Assembly: GCF_021390935.1 (NCBI RefSeq)
Contig: NZ_JAJPUI010000001.1
Span: 1,116,001-1,180,000, forward strand
From: Streptomyces sp. CC228A
GTDB lineage: Bacteria; Actinomycetota; Actinomycetes; Streptomycetales; Streptomycetaceae
Reading direction: 5' to 3'
Length of the DNA: 64,000 nt
Part shown: piece by piece, positions 35,574-44,566 of the stretch
How the letters are laid out: every line of letters starts with the position of its first letter
Position numbering within the stretch: the stretch's first letter is position 1
The notes under the pieces: generated by a model
The model's input: the letters and a program-made list of their open reading frames with translations, nothing else
What the model was told of the DNA's origin: nothing
Databases searched by the model: none
Program-made: the position numbers and the translations under genes

Positions 35574-37565
35574 ATGGTGCCCACGGGGGCCTACGGAACC
35601 TGGCCGTCACCGATCGGCGCGAGGCTCGCCGCCGCCCACGGCGGACATCCCGAGTTCGTCGGCATCGTCGGCGACGAGGTGTGGTGGACGGCGCCGCGCC
35701 CCGCCGAGGACGGCCGCCGCACCCTCGTCCGCCGCACCCCGGACGGCACCGAGCGGACCGTGCTGCCCGCACCGTGGAACGTCCGCAGCCGCGTCGTCGA
35801 ATACGGCGGCCGCCCCTGGACCGGGACCGCCCGGCAGGACGGCGGCGGCCCCCTCGTGGTCTTCAGCCACTTCCCCGACCAGCGGCTCTACGCGTACGAA
35901 CCCGACGGCGACGCACCGCCCCGCCCCCTCACCCCCGTCTCGGACACCGGCGGCGGACTGCGCTGGGCCGACCCCGTCCTGCACCCCGCAGGCCGCGAGG
36001 TGTGGTGCGTCCTGGAGGAGCACACCGGCGCCGGGCCCGGCGACGTGCGCCGCGTCATCGCCGCCGTACCGCTCGACGGCTCCGCCGCGCACGACCGGTC
36101 CGCGATACGGGAACTCACCGACGACCGGCACCGGTTCACCACCGGGCCCCGGCTCTCCCCCGACGGGCGGCACGCCGCCTGGCTCGCCTGGGACCACCCG
36201 CTCATGCCGTGGGACGGCACCCTGCTGATGACCGGCGAAGTCCCCGCGGACACAGGGCCCTTCACCGGCGTGCACCCCGTCGCCGGGGCAGTCGACGAAT
36301 CCGTCTGCCAGGTGGAGTGGGCCCCCGACGGCTCCCTGCTCTACGCCTCCGACCGCGGCGGCTGGTGGGAGCTCCACCGCCTGCCGCCCGGCGGCACCGA
36401 CGCGGTGCCCCTGTGCCCGGGCCGCGAGGAGGAGTTCGGCGGCCCCCTCTGGCGGATCGGCCTCACCTGGTTCACCCCCCTGGACAGCGGACTCGTCGCC
36501 GTCGTCCACGGCCGCGGCGCCAACGCCCTCGGCATCCTCGACCCCGAGACCGGCGAACTCGTCGACGCCGCCGGGCCCTGGACCGCCTGGGAAGCCACCC
36601 TGGCCGCCCACGGCAGCCGCGTCGTCGGCGTCGCCGCAAGCCCGCGCAGCGCCTACGAGGTCGTGGAACTCGACACCGGCACGGGCCGCGCCCGCGTCAT
36701 CGGCTCACCCCACGAGGACCCCGTCGACCCCGCCTACTACCCCGAACCCCAGATCCGCACCTTCACCGGGCCCGACAACCGCGAGGTCCACGCCCACATC
36801 TACCCCCCGCACAACCCCGACCGCGTCGCCCCCGACGACGAACTCCCGCCGTACGTCGTGTGGGTGCACGGCGGCCCCACCAGCCACGCCCCGCTGGTCC
36901 TCGACCTGGAGATCGCCTACTTCACCTCCCGCGGCATCGGCGTCGCCGAGGTCAACTACGGCGGCTCCACCGGCTACGGCCGCGCCTACCGCGAGCGGCT
37001 GCGCGAGCAGTGGGGCGTCGTCGACGTCGAGGACTGCGCCGCCGTCGCGGAGGCCCTCGCCGCCGAAGGCACCGCCGACCCCCGCCGCCTCGCCATCCGC
37101 GGCGGCAGCGCCGGCGGCTGGACCGCGGCCGCCTCCCTCGCCACCACCGGCGTCTACGCCTGCGGCACCATCAAGTACCCCGTGGTCGACCTCACCGGCT
37201 GGAGCGACGGCGAGACCCACGACTTCGAGTCGCACTACCTGGACTCCCTCGTCGGCCCCCGCGCCGAGGTGCCCGCCCGCTACCGCGACCGCTCGCCCCT
37301 CACCCACGCCGACCGGATCGCCGCCCCCTTCCTGCTCCTCCAGGGACTCGACGACGTCATCTGCCGGCCCAGCCAGGCCGAGCGCCTCCTCGCAAGGGTC
37401 GCGGGGCGCGACGTGCCGCACGCCTACCTCGCCTTCGAGGGCGAGGGCCACGGCTTCCGCCGCGCCGACACCGTCGTCCGCGCCCTGGAGGCCGAACTGT
37501 CCCTGTACGTCCAGACGTTCGGCGTCCACCGGACGGACGTGCCGCTGCTGGAGCTGAAGAAGTGA
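35574..37565 (+). CDS. S9-family prolyl-oligopeptidase-like peptidase
   Basis: 663-residue serine peptidase of the dipeptidyl/acylaminoacyl-peptidase group. The N-terminal two-thirds is a beta-propeller (repeated blade phrases such as RLSPDGRHAAWLAW and VEWAPDGSLLYASDRGG). The C-terminal alpha/beta-hydrolase domain has VWVHGGPTSHA, the nucleophile in RGGSAGGWTAA, Asp in LQGLDDVICRP and His in GEGHGFRRAD. No signal peptide, so it is cytoplasmic. ATG 35574 follows GGGGGGAG, 47 bases after the M20 gene. It overlaps the S66 gene by 4 bases (GTGA). Confidence 0.94.
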   Translation: MVPTGAYGTWPSPIGARLAAAHGGHPEFVGIVGDEVWWTAPRPAEDGRRTLVRRTPDGTERTVLPAPWNVRSRVVEYGGRPWTGTARQDGGGPLVVFSHFPDQRLYAYEPDGDAPPRPLTPVSDTGGGLRWADPVLHPAGREVWCVLEEHTGAGPGDVRRVIAAVPLDGSAAHDRSAIRELTDDRHRFTTGPRLSPDGRHAAWLAWDHPLMPWDGTLLMTGEVPADTGPFTGVHPVAGAVDESVCQVEWAPDGSLLYASDRGGWWELHRLPPGGTDAVPLCPGREEEFGGPLWRIGLTWFTPLDSGLVAVVHGRGANALGILDPETGELVDAAGPWTAWEATLAAHGSRVVGVAASPRSAYEVVELDTGTGRARVIGSPHEDPVDPAYYPEPQIRTFTGPDNREVHAHIYPPHNPDRVAPDDELPPYVVWVHGGPTSHAPLVLDLEIAYFTSRGIGVAEVNYGGSTGYGRAYRERLREQWGVVDVEDCAAVAEALAAEGTADPRRLAIRGGSAGGWTAAASLATTGVYACGTIKYPVVDLTGWSDGETHDFESHYLDSLVGPRAEVPARYRDRSPLTHADRIAAPFLLLQGLDDVICRPSQAERLLARVAGRDVPHAYLAFEGEGHGFRRADTVVRALEAELSLYVQTFGVHRTDVPLLELKK

Positions 37566-38506
37566 CCCCTGCCGAGCCCCTCGCCCCGCTGGTCCGCCCC
37601 GCCCGGCTGCGGCCCGGCGCCCGCGTCGCCGTCGTCTCCCCGAGCGGGCCCGTCGCCGAGGAGCGGCTGCAGACCGGGCTGGACATCCTGCGCGGCTGGG
37701 ACCTCGACGCCACCGCCCTGCCGCACGCCGTCGACCGCCACCCCCGGGCCCGGTACCTGGCGGGCACCGACGAGGACCGGGCCCGGGACCTCCAGGCGGC
37801 CTGGTGCGACCCGGACGTCGACGCGGTGATCTGCGCCCGCGGCGGCTACGGCGCCCAGCGGATGGTCGAACTGCTCGACTGGGACGCGATGCGCGCCGCC
37901 GGGCCCAAGGTCTTCGTCGGGTTCAGCGACGCCACCGCCCTGCACGAGGCGTTCGCCCTGCGCCTCGGGCTCGCCACCCTGCACGGGCCGATGACCGGCG
38001 CGGTCGGCTTCCTGAAGGACGCGGACACCCAGGAGTCCCTGCGCGCCGCGCTGTTCGACCCGGAGTCCGTACGGGTGCTGGGCGGCCCGGCCGCGCGCCC
38101 GCTGGTCCCGGGGCGTGCCCGGGGCGTCACCGCGGGCGGCTGCCTCTCCCTCCTGACCTCCGGCCTCGGCACGCCCGACGGGCGCACGACACTGCGGGGC
38201 GGACTGCTGCTGCTGGAGGACGTGGGGGAGGAGCCGTACCGCGTCGACCGCATGCTCACCCAGCTCGGCCGCGCCGGGCTGCTGGAGGGGCTGGCGGGCG
38301 TCGCGCTCGGCTCCTGGGAGGACTGCGGGCCGTACGGGGAGCTGCGGCCGGTGCTGCTCGACCGGCTCGGCGGGCTGGGCGTGCCCGTCGTGGAGCACCT
38401 GGGCTTCGGCCACGGCAGCCCGGCGCTGACGGTCCCGCTGGGCGTGGCGGCGGAGCTGGACGCCGACGCGGGCACCCTGACCCTGGAGCAGGGCGCACTG
38501 CGCTGA
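37562..38506 (+). CDS. S66-family LD-carboxypeptidase (LdcA/YkfA-like)
   Basis: Cytoplasmic serine peptidase that removes the terminal D-Ala from murein tetrapeptides. 314 residues. Nucleophile Ser in VFVGFSDATALHEA; the Glu of LLLEDVGEEPYRVDRML and the His of LGFGHGSPAL complete the Ser-Glu-His triad; RGGYGAQRM is a further family landmark. GTG 37562 overlaps the S9 stop. The combination of LD-carboxypeptidase and DppA in one operon points to peptidoglycan-peptide recycling. Confidence 0.93.
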   Translation: MTPAEPLAPLVRPARLRPGARVAVVSPSGPVAEERLQTGLDILRGWDLDATALPHAVDRHPRARYLAGTDEDRARDLQAAWCDPDVDAVICARGGYGAQRMVELLDWDAMRAAGPKVFVGFSDATALHEAFALRLGLATLHGPMTGAVGFLKDADTQESLRAALFDPESVRVLGGPAARPLVPGRARGVTAGGCLSLLTSGLGTPDGRTTLRGGLLLLEDVGEEPYRVDRMLTQLGRAGLLEGLAGVALGSWEDCGPYGELRPVLLDRLGGLGVPVVEHLGFGHGSPALTVPLGVAAELDADAGTLTLEQGALR

Positions 38507-38744
38507 CGCCGGGGCGCGCGCGGTTCCGCTTGCCGGGCGCCGTACGGCACGCCGGGCCCGGAGGACGCGCGCGGGTCCTGGCGGACCCGGCCCGGCGCAC
38601 GGGCCTGACGCGCACCCGGTGCGCCGCGGCCCGTGTCGGCGGGGCCGCCGCGCCCTGCGGGGCCGCGCCGCACGCTCGAAGGCAGCCGAGTGCCGTCCGC
38701 CGCCGGTGCCCCGCCGGGTGGCGGCGCCGGGTGGCGCCGCGTCG

Positions 38745-39824
38745 TCAGCGTCCGGCGCGGAGAGCCGCGTAGCCGGGGCGCACGATCTCCTCGATGATCC
38801 GCTGCCGCTCCGGCAGCGGGAGGAACGCGGCCTCCACCGCGGCGACCGTGAACTCCTCGAACACCTCGGGGCCGTAGCCGAAGGCGTCGACCATGTGCTG
38901 GAACTCCGCGCTCATGGTGGTGCCCGACACCAGGCGGTTGTCGGTGTTCAGGGTGATGCGGAAGCCGAGGCGGCGCAGCTCGTCGATCGGGTGCGAGGCG
39001 TAGTCCTTCGCGGCACCCGTCTGGAGGTTGGAGGTCGGGCAGACCTCCAGGGCGATCCGGTTGTCGCGGACGTACGCGGCCAGGTGCCCCAGGGTGCCGT
39101 CCTCGGCGATGTCGTCGGTGATCCTGACCCCGTGCCCGATCCGCTCGGCACCGCACACCTGCACGGCCTCGTGGACGGACTCGGCGCCCACGGCCTCGCC
39201 CGCGTGGATCGTGAAGTGGCAGTTGTGCCGCTTGAGGTGCTGGAAGGCCGACAGGTGGCGGGCGGGCGGGTTGCCGATCTCGCCGCCCGCGATGTCGAAG
39301 CCCGCGACCCCGCGGTCGCGGTGGGCGACGGTGAGCTCGGCTATCTCCAGGGACCGGTCGGTGTGGCGCATGCCGGTGAGCAGCGCGCGGACCGTGATCC
39401 GCCCACCCGTGCGCCGCTCGCCCTCGCGGAGCCCCTCGTTGACGGCGTCGACGACCTCGTCCAGGCTCAGCCCGGCCGCCTGGTGCTGCTCCGGCGCATA
39501 CCGCACCTCGGCGTACACGACGCCGTCGGCGGCCAGGTCCTCGGCGCACTCGGCGGCGACGCGGTACAGGGCGTCGCGGGTCTGCATGACGGCGCAGGTG
39601 TGCGCGAAGGTCTCCAGGTACCGCTCCAGCGACCCGGAGTCCGCGGCGTCGCGGAACCACGTGCCCAGGGCGGCCGGGTCCTCGGTGGGCAGCCCGGTGT
39701 ACCCGCAGGCCCGGGCCAGCTCGATGATCGTGGCGGGGCGCAGACCGCCGTCGAGGTGGTCGTGCAGCACGGCCTTCGGGGCGCGGCGGATCCAGTCGGC
39801 GGCGAGGTTGTCAGACAAGTCCAT
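38745..39824 (-). CDS. add: Adenosine deaminase
   Basis: Deaminates adenosine or deoxyadenosine to inosine in purine salvage. 359 residues with the complete zinc site: [10 protein letters not shown] (His-x-His) near the N-terminus, [10 protein letters not shown] (His, catalytic Glu), RIGHGVRI, and [11 protein letters not shown] (Asp pair). CPTSN lies between. ATG 39824. It is a single gene, preceded upstream by a repeat-rich stretch and separate from the GntR regulator. Adenine-specific variants exist, but the length and motifs fit adenosine. Confidence 0.95.
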   Translation of the reverse strand: MDLSDNLAADWIRRAPKAVLHDHLDGGLRPATIIELARACGYTGLPTEDPAALGTWFRDAADSGSLERYLETFAHTCAVMQTRDALYRVAAECAEDLAADGVVYAEVRYAPEQHQAAGLSLDEVVDAVNEGLREGERRTGGRITVRALLTGMRHTDRSLEIAELTVAHRDRGVAGFDIAGGEIGNPPARHLSAFQHLKRHNCHFTIHAGEAVGAESVHEAVQVCGAERIGHGVRITDDIAEDGTLGHLAAYVRDNRIALEVCPTSNLQTGAAKDYASHPIDELRRLGFRITLNTDNRLVSGTTMSAEFQHMVDAFGYGPEVFEEFTVAAVEAAFLPLPERQRIIEEIVRPGYAALRAGR

Positions 39825-39899
39825 GCGGGGAGTGTAGGGCACGTGGTGCGGGCCCCGGTCCGTGGCGCAGGGGGCGCCTCTCGCCGCTGCCCGCCGCCG

Positions 39900-40100
39900 C
39901 TGCCGGTGCCCGCCGTCTCCGGCAGCGGCGCCCCCACGCCTCATCAGCGGCGCCCTCGTCGCCTCCGACAGGGCGCTCTCGTCCCCTCCGGCAGTAGTGC
40001 CCCGCCGATTCCGGCAGCAGAGCCCCGCCGCCTCCGGCAGCAGCCCCCCGCTGCCTCCCGGCAGTAGTGCCCTGCTGTCTCCGGCAGCAGCGCCCCGGAG
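39900..40100. repeat. Degenerate short tandem repeats between add and gntR
   Basis: Seven or eight imperfect copies, about 24-27 bases each, of a unit like TCCGGCAGCAGTGCCCCGCC. The region lies upstream of add and downstream of the GntR gene. No stop-free natural protein runs through them; they resemble slippage-derived filler. An unusual feature is the steady CCGGCAG core. Confidence 0.7.
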
Positions 40101-40108
40101 CCGCCCGG

Positions 40109-40846
40109 TCAGTCGGACTGGAGCACCGGGAGGGCCGGGGCGCCGGTGGGCAGCATGTGCTTGGCGGCCAGCACCGGTGTCTCGCCGGTCCGCACCACCT
40201 GCGTGACCAGCACCGCGGGCGTCTCCGCGGCCCGCCCCAGCTGCTGCCCCCGCCGCTGCCCCAGCAGCGTCGCCGTCACCGTGCAGTGGCCCGTCAGCGG
40301 CACGTCCCGGGACGCCCCGGACAGCACGGCGAGCATGGACCCGCGGGGCGCCGCCGCGAGGGCGGCCGCGAACGCCGGGTGCGCCTGCGCCAGGACGGCG
40401 TCCGGAGCCGCCCACTCCTGGCTCAGCACCCCCGCGGCCCCCTCCGCCACCAGCAGCGACTCCCAGAACCGCAGCTCGGCCCCGGCAGGGGCCAGCAGGT
40501 GCTGGGTGGTGAAGTCCGTCGGTTCCTCCACCGTCCGCAGCAGGGCGCGGACCGCGACGGGCGCGCCCGGGGCCAGCAGCTCCTCCAAGGGGCGCAGGTG
40601 CTCGAACCCGCGCCGCGGCGGGCGGTCGTTGACGGTACGGCCCACTCCGCGCCGCACCGTCAGCAGGCCGTCCTCCTGGAGCAGCAGCAGCGCCTCCCGC
40701 AGGGCCGGGCGGCTCACCCCCAGCTCGACGGCGAGCCGCGGCTCGGACGGCAGCGTCGAACCGGGCGGGTAGACACCGGCGTGGATGGCGTCCGCGATCC
40801 GCTCGTACAGCACCACGACCGGTCGCCGCCGCTCCGCACTGACCAC
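40109..40846 (-). CDS. GntR-family transcriptional regulator
   Basis: 245-residue repressor. The winged helix is near the N-terminus: [43 protein letters not shown], recognised by its landmarks LPSEPRLA and [18 protein letters not shown]. The C-terminal effector domain is ~150 residues, UTRA-like rather than the helical FadR type. GTG 40846 has AGGAGGAG upstream; the longer open frame to 41146 overlaps the divergent MFS gene. It probably represses that exporter through the palindrome at 41002. Confidence 0.88.
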   Translation of the reverse strand: MVSAERRRPVVVLYERIADAIHAGVYPPGSTLPSEPRLAVELGVSRPALREALLLLQEDGLLTVRRGVGRTVNDRPPRRGFEHLRPLEELLAPGAPVAVRALLRTVEEPTDFTTQHLLAPAGAELRFWESLLVAEGAAGVLSQEWAAPDAVLAQAHPAFAAALAAAPRGSMLAVLSGASRDVPLTGHCTVTATLLGQRRGQQLGRAAETPAVLVTQVVRTGETPVLAAKHMLPTGAPALPVLQSD

Positions 40847-41001
40847 CGCTGCTCCTCCTCGGCTCACCTGTCGGCAGGACATGCGCACCGTAGTCGGCGC
40901 CTCCCGGCGCGGCAATCCGCGCTCACTGGGCCGGCAGCGGGGGTGCCGGACCGAGGGCCTTGACGTTTTACGCGCGTAGATCGGAAAGTGGTGCAGGGTT
41001 A

Positions 41002-41014
41002 CTTGTCTGACAAG
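41002..41014. promoter_or_regulatory. Probable GntR operator
   Basis: CTTGTCTGACAAG is a palindrome with 6-base arms around T, midway between gntR and the MFS start and 46 bases before the MFS ATG. TTGTCTGACAA dyads are typical for GntR-family sites. A nearby AT-rich GTTTTACG (40964-40971) may be part of a promoter. Confidence 0.65.
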
Positions 41015-41060
41015 AGCCCGTCGCAGGTAAGCGCTCGACATCCAAGGCAAAGGGGCCGAC

Positions 41061-42527
41061 ATGTCCACCACGCCCGACCGGACCCGTCCGTCCGGGGCAC
41101 CATCCGATCTCGCGGGGCGCGGCCCCCTGCTGTTCGCCCTGGTCATGGCCGTCCTCGGCTACCAGATCAACGCGACGATGCTGAGCCCCGCGCTCCCGGA
41201 CGTCATCGAGCGCCTGGGCACCACCACCGGAGCGGCGGGGCTGTCGCAGACCCTGTTCTTCCTCATGGCGGCCATCGGTCAGGTCACCCTGGCCCGGCTG
41301 AGCGACCAGCGCGGCCGCAAGCCGATGATGCTCGTCTGCGCGGGCGTGCTGATCGCGGGCAACCTGCTGTGCGTGTTCGCCCCGAACATCGAGGTCTTCA
41401 TCGCGGGCCGGGTCCTGCAGGGCGTCTCCGCCGCGATGTTCACCCTCGCCTTCCTCACCCTCAACCAGATGCTGACCCCGGCCGGGTTCGGCAAGGCGGC
41501 CGGCATCATCACCGCCGTCAACGGCGGCCTCGCCGGCGTCGACGCCGTCGCGGGCGGCCAGATCGCCGACACCATCGGCTTCCGCGGCATCTTCGTCTGC
41601 TCCACCGTGATCGCCGTCCTCGGCCTCCTGGGCATCCGCCGCCACGTGCCGGACCTGCCGCCCACCACCGACCCCGGCGCCCGCTTCGACTCGCGCGGCA
41701 TCACCGCTCTGGCCCTCGGCCTCACCGGTGTCCTCGTCGGCCTCGCCCAGGGCGCCACCTGGGGCTGGACCTCGCTGCTCACCCTGGGCTTCCTGCTGGG
41801 CGGCCTCGCCGCGCTCGGCTTCTTCGTGGTCTCGCAGCGCACCGCCCCCAACCCCGTCATCGACATCGACGTACTCGCCTCGCGGCGCGCCTGGCCGCTG
41901 CTCCTGACGACCGTCTGCACCCTCGGCGGGGCCTTCGGAGCCATCGCCCTGACCATCCCGCTGTTCTCCCAGGACGCGCGGGTGGGCCTCGGGCTGTCGG
42001 CGGTGACGTCCGCGCTGCTGTTCCTCACGCCGATCCAGCTCATCGGCGTCGTGTCCGCCCCGCTCACCGGGCGCCTCGGTCCGCGCGTCGGCTGGCGGAG
42101 GATCGTGGTCGCGGGGGCCGCCGCCAACTTCGTGATCTTCGCCGTGGCGACGGTCTTCCTGCACCACGAGTGGGTCCTGGTGGCCGCCCTGGCCGCGCTC
42201 GGTGTGACGTACGGCGGCTTCATGCTCACCGGCCTGAACGGGCTGGCCGTCACGACCGCGCCGAAGGACAAGCCCGGGTCGCTGTCCGGCCTCAACGGCG
42301 CCTGCTTCGGCATCGGCGCGTCCCTGGGCATCGCCCTCGCCTCCGCGATGATCACCGCGGGCAGCGACGCCCAGGGCGTCACCGAGGCCGGCTACCGCAA
42401 CGCCATGGCCGTCGCCCTGGTGCTGCTCGGCATCGGCGTCGTCAGCTCGCTGCTGATCCGGCGCCCCGAGGCGGACGGCACCGCCGGCCAGGCGGACGAC
42501 CGGCCCCTCGTCGTCGCCCACCACTGA
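41061..42527 (+). CDS. MFS transporter, EmrB/DHA2-like exporter
   Basis: 488-residue membrane transporter with 13-14 predicted helices. Motif A is present as LARLSDQRGRKPMM after helix 2, and the GRVLQGVSAAMFTLAF helix is typical of drug/proton antiporters; FDSRGITALALGLTGVLVG marks the central helices. ATG 41061. It diverges from a GntR repressor, which suggests ligand-induced efflux of a toxic or signalling molecule that is not identified. Downstream is an unrelated VOC gene on the opposite strand. Confidence 0.92.
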   Translation: MSTTPDRTRPSGAPSDLAGRGPLLFALVMAVLGYQINATMLSPALPDVIERLGTTTGAAGLSQTLFFLMAAIGQVTLARLSDQRGRKPMMLVCAGVLIAGNLLCVFAPNIEVFIAGRVLQGVSAAMFTLAFLTLNQMLTPAGFGKAAGIITAVNGGLAGVDAVAGGQIADTIGFRGIFVCSTVIAVLGLLGIRRHVPDLPPTTDPGARFDSRGITALALGLTGVLVGLAQGATWGWTSLLTLGFLLGGLAALGFFVVSQRTAPNPVIDIDVLASRRAWPLLLTTVCTLGGAFGAIALTIPLFSQDARVGLGLSAVTSALLFLTPIQLIGVVSAPLTGRLGPRVGWRRIVVAGAAANFVIFAVATVFLHHEWVLVAALAALGVTYGGFMLTGLNGLAVTTAPKDKPGSLSGLNGACFGIGASLGIALASAMITAGSDAQGVTEAGYRNAMAVALVLLGIGVVSSLLIRRPEADGTAGQADDRPLVVAHH

Positions 42528-42576
42528 GCCGCCGGACGGGTGCCGGGGCGGCTCCCCGCCCCGGCACCCCGGGCCC

Positions 42577-42930
42577 TCATGCGGACGGCCGCCGGTCCGC
42601 GTACTCGAACACCGCGCCGTCCGGGTGCACCGCGATCAGGTTGCGGCCCACCGGCGTCGCCACCGGGCCCGCGAGCACCCTGGCCCCGCCCTCGGTCAGC
42701 GCCTTGTGCGCCGCGTCCACATCGGCCACGGCGATGGTCGCCGTCACCTTCCGCAGCACCTCCAGCTCCGCTTCCGGTCCGCTCATCAGCAGGAAGCAGC
42801 CGACGGCCGCCACGCGGACGCCGCCGCGTTCGAAGCGCAGGGCCTCGCTGCCGGTGAGCCCCTCGTAGAAGGCCACCGAAGGGTCGAGGTCGTCGACGTA
42901 GATGCGCAGTGTGGTGCCGAGGATCTCCAT
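42577..42930 (-). CDS. VOC-family (glyoxalase/bleomycin-resistance fold) protein
   Basis: 117-residue single-domain protein with the beta-alpha-beta-beta-beta repeats of the VOC fold. LRIYVDDLDPSVAFYEGLTG opens the first module; ATIAVADVDAAHKALTEGG opens the second; LIAVHPDGAVFEYAD ends it with the usual metal-ligand Glu. The first-module His is replaced (LRIYV), so the metal site may be incomplete and it could be a binding protein instead of an enzyme. Alone between convergent neighbours. Confidence 0.88.
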   Translation of the reverse strand: MEILGTTLRIYVDDLDPSVAFYEGLTGSEALRFERGGVRVAAVGCFLLMSGPEAELEVLRKVTATIAVADVDAAHKALTEGGARVLAGPVATPVGRNLIAVHPDGAVFEYADRRPSA

Positions 42931-43051
42931 GCCGCCACAGGGTAGTTGGGGCCGCCCACCCTGGGCAGGGCGCCCCGCGGCCGGAACGCGCCGCCCGGCG
43001 CCCCCGCCCGCGCCGCCCTCCAGCGCCGCCCGGCGCCTCCGCCCGCGCCGC

Positions 43052-43103
43052 CCTCCGCTACCGGCGGCGGCCCGGCGGCCCGGTCCGCCGCCGGTAGCGG
43101 AGG
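43052..43103. terminator. 19-bp perfect hairpin terminator
   Basis: CCTCCGCTACCGGCGGCGG and its exact complement enclose a 14-base loop, immediately downstream of the methyltransferase stop at 43126. The flanking sequence is low-complexity Pro/Arg-type. Confidence 0.82.
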
Positions 43104-43125
43104 TCCCGTACCGGGCCCGTGCGCC

Positions 43126-43931
43126 CTATGCCCGGCACAGCAGTTCGCCGTGCGGCACCAGGAACCAGCCGTCCGGGCTGCGCCCCCACTCCCGCCACCC
43201 TCGGCGACGGCCGCCAGCTCCTCCGGTGCCGCGTGGCCGCGGTCCACCGCCAGCCGCGCGTACGCCGACCGCGTCGTACGGTCCGCCCACAGCCCGCTCC
43301 ACCAGGCGCGCTCCGCCGGGGTGGCGTAGCACCACGCGGAGGCCCCGGGGGTGATGTCCGTGAAGCCCGCGGCCCGCGCCCACGACAGCAGCCGGCGGCC
43401 CGCGTCCGGCTCCCCGCCGCCGGACCTGGCCACCCGCCGGTACAGCGCCCGCCAGGTGTCCAGCGCCGGCACCTCGGGAAACCACGTGAACGCGGCGTAG
43501 TCGCTGTCCCGTACGGCGACGACCCCGCCGGGGCGACACACCCGGCGCATCTCCCGCAGCGCGCCCACCGGGTCGCCGACGTGCTGGAGCACCTGGTGGG
43601 CGTGCACCACGTCGAACGAGTCGTCGGGGAAGCCCAGCCCGTTGACGTCCGCCACGGCGAAGTCGACGTTGTCCAGCCCGCGTTCCGCGCTCACCTCGCG
43701 CGCCTGCGCGAGGACGCCGGCGGCCGCGTCCACCGCCGTGACGCGTCCGCCCGGCGCGACGAGCGCGGCCAGGTCCGCCGTGATCGTGCCGGGACCGCAC
43801 CCCACGTCCAGGACGTCGAGCCCGGCGCGCAGCTCGCCCAGCAGGTACGCCGCGGAGTTCTCCGCCGTGCGCCACCGGTGGGACCGCAGGACCGACTCGT
43901 GGTGGCCGTGCGTGTAGACGGCGTCCGTCAT
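43126..43931 (-). CDS. SAM-dependent methyltransferase (UbiE/COQ5-like), one frameshift near its end
   Basis: ~268 residues. Motif I is LDVLDVGCGPGTITADLAALV, then VTAVDAAAGVLAQAR and FDVVHAHQVLQHVGDPVGALREM, typical of UbiE-type class I enzymes. Near 43195 the frame must change by one base to give the natural C-terminus VAEGWREWGRSPDGWFLVPHGELLCRA, ending TAG at 43126. The unshifted frame would run through the terminator to 42786. ATG 43931 follows GGAAGGGG. Substrate unknown. It diverges from the NADH dehydrogenase region across a 32-bp palindrome. Confidence 0.85.
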
Positions 43932-44021
43932 CGCCCGCCCCTTCCCGTCGTTGCCGACACTCATGCCGGTGCCCCCGCCGGGCGGCGGAACCGGCCCCTG
44001 CGGCCACCGTACGCCCGCTGG

Positions 44022-44053
44022 CCGTATGGCGAGACGACCGTCTCGTCATACGG
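44022..44053. promoter_or_regulatory. 32-bp near-perfect palindrome in a divergent promoter region
   Basis: Nested dyad: arms CCGTATG and CATACGG outside, CGAGACG and CGTCTCG inside, with only one mismatched pair and a 2-base centre. It sits between the methyltransferase (start 43931) and the rightward genes (start 44121). It is too far from any stop to be a terminator, so a dimeric or tetrameric TetR-like operator is more likely. Confidence 0.6.
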
Positions 44054-44120
44054 ATGGGCGGCCTGGCGGGCACCGTGATGCCCGCGTTACCCGCGGGCGC
44101 CTCCGGGTACCCGCCGCCGC

Positions 44121-44489
44121 ATGGAGAACAAGTCCCCGCGCTTCCGCGTCCCGCTCCGGGTGCCGGCCGCGGCGCTGGGCGGCGCGCTCGCCGCCGCGGC
44201 GGTCGCCCTGGTGCGCCGCCGCGCCGCCGCCAAGGCGACGGGGGCCCCGACACGGGCCCGCCGACCCGCCCCGGTCCGGGGCCCGTGCCCGTGGACGCAC
44301 CCCTCGGACAGGACGAGCCCGGGGACGGCGACGAGGTACGCGTCGTCGCCCCCGGTACCCCGCCCGCCGCACCGCCGCCGCCACCGGTGCCCCGCCACCC
44401 GAGCCGCCGCCCGCCGCTCCCGCGCCCGACGTGCCGCCCGCGGCCCCCAGCCGCCGGCGGACCCGGAAGGGCCGCACCACCGCGCCTGA
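44121..44489 (+). CDS. Small uncharacterised protein, probably frameshifted
   Basis: Begins MENKSPRFRVPLRVPAAALG with a hydrophobic stretch of about 20 residues (AAALGGALAAAAVALV) and then RRRAAAK, like a single-helix membrane protein with a positive cytoplasmic side. After about 44245 the best reading moves to another frame (GQDEPGDGDEVRVVAPGTPP) and again near 44385, so the true product is longer and Pro-rich. Function unknown. It precedes the NADH dehydrogenase gene on the same strand. Confidence 0.4.
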   Translation: MENKSPRFRVPLRVPAAALGGALAAAAVALVRRRAAAKATGAPTRARRPAPVRGPCPWTHPSDRTSPGTATRYASSPPVPRPPHRRRHRCPATRAAARRSRARRAARGPQPPADPEGPHHRA

Positions 44490-44566
44490 GGGCGGGCCGC
44501 GCCGCGACGAACCGGCACGGCGCCACCCGGCCCTCCGTCAACCACCGTCCCGTCACCGGAGGTCCA

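Noticed and set aside
42786..43195. Methyltransferase continuing to 42786
   Set aside because: This extension passes through the 19-bp terminator and over the VOC gene; the shifted frame gives a typical end at 43126.
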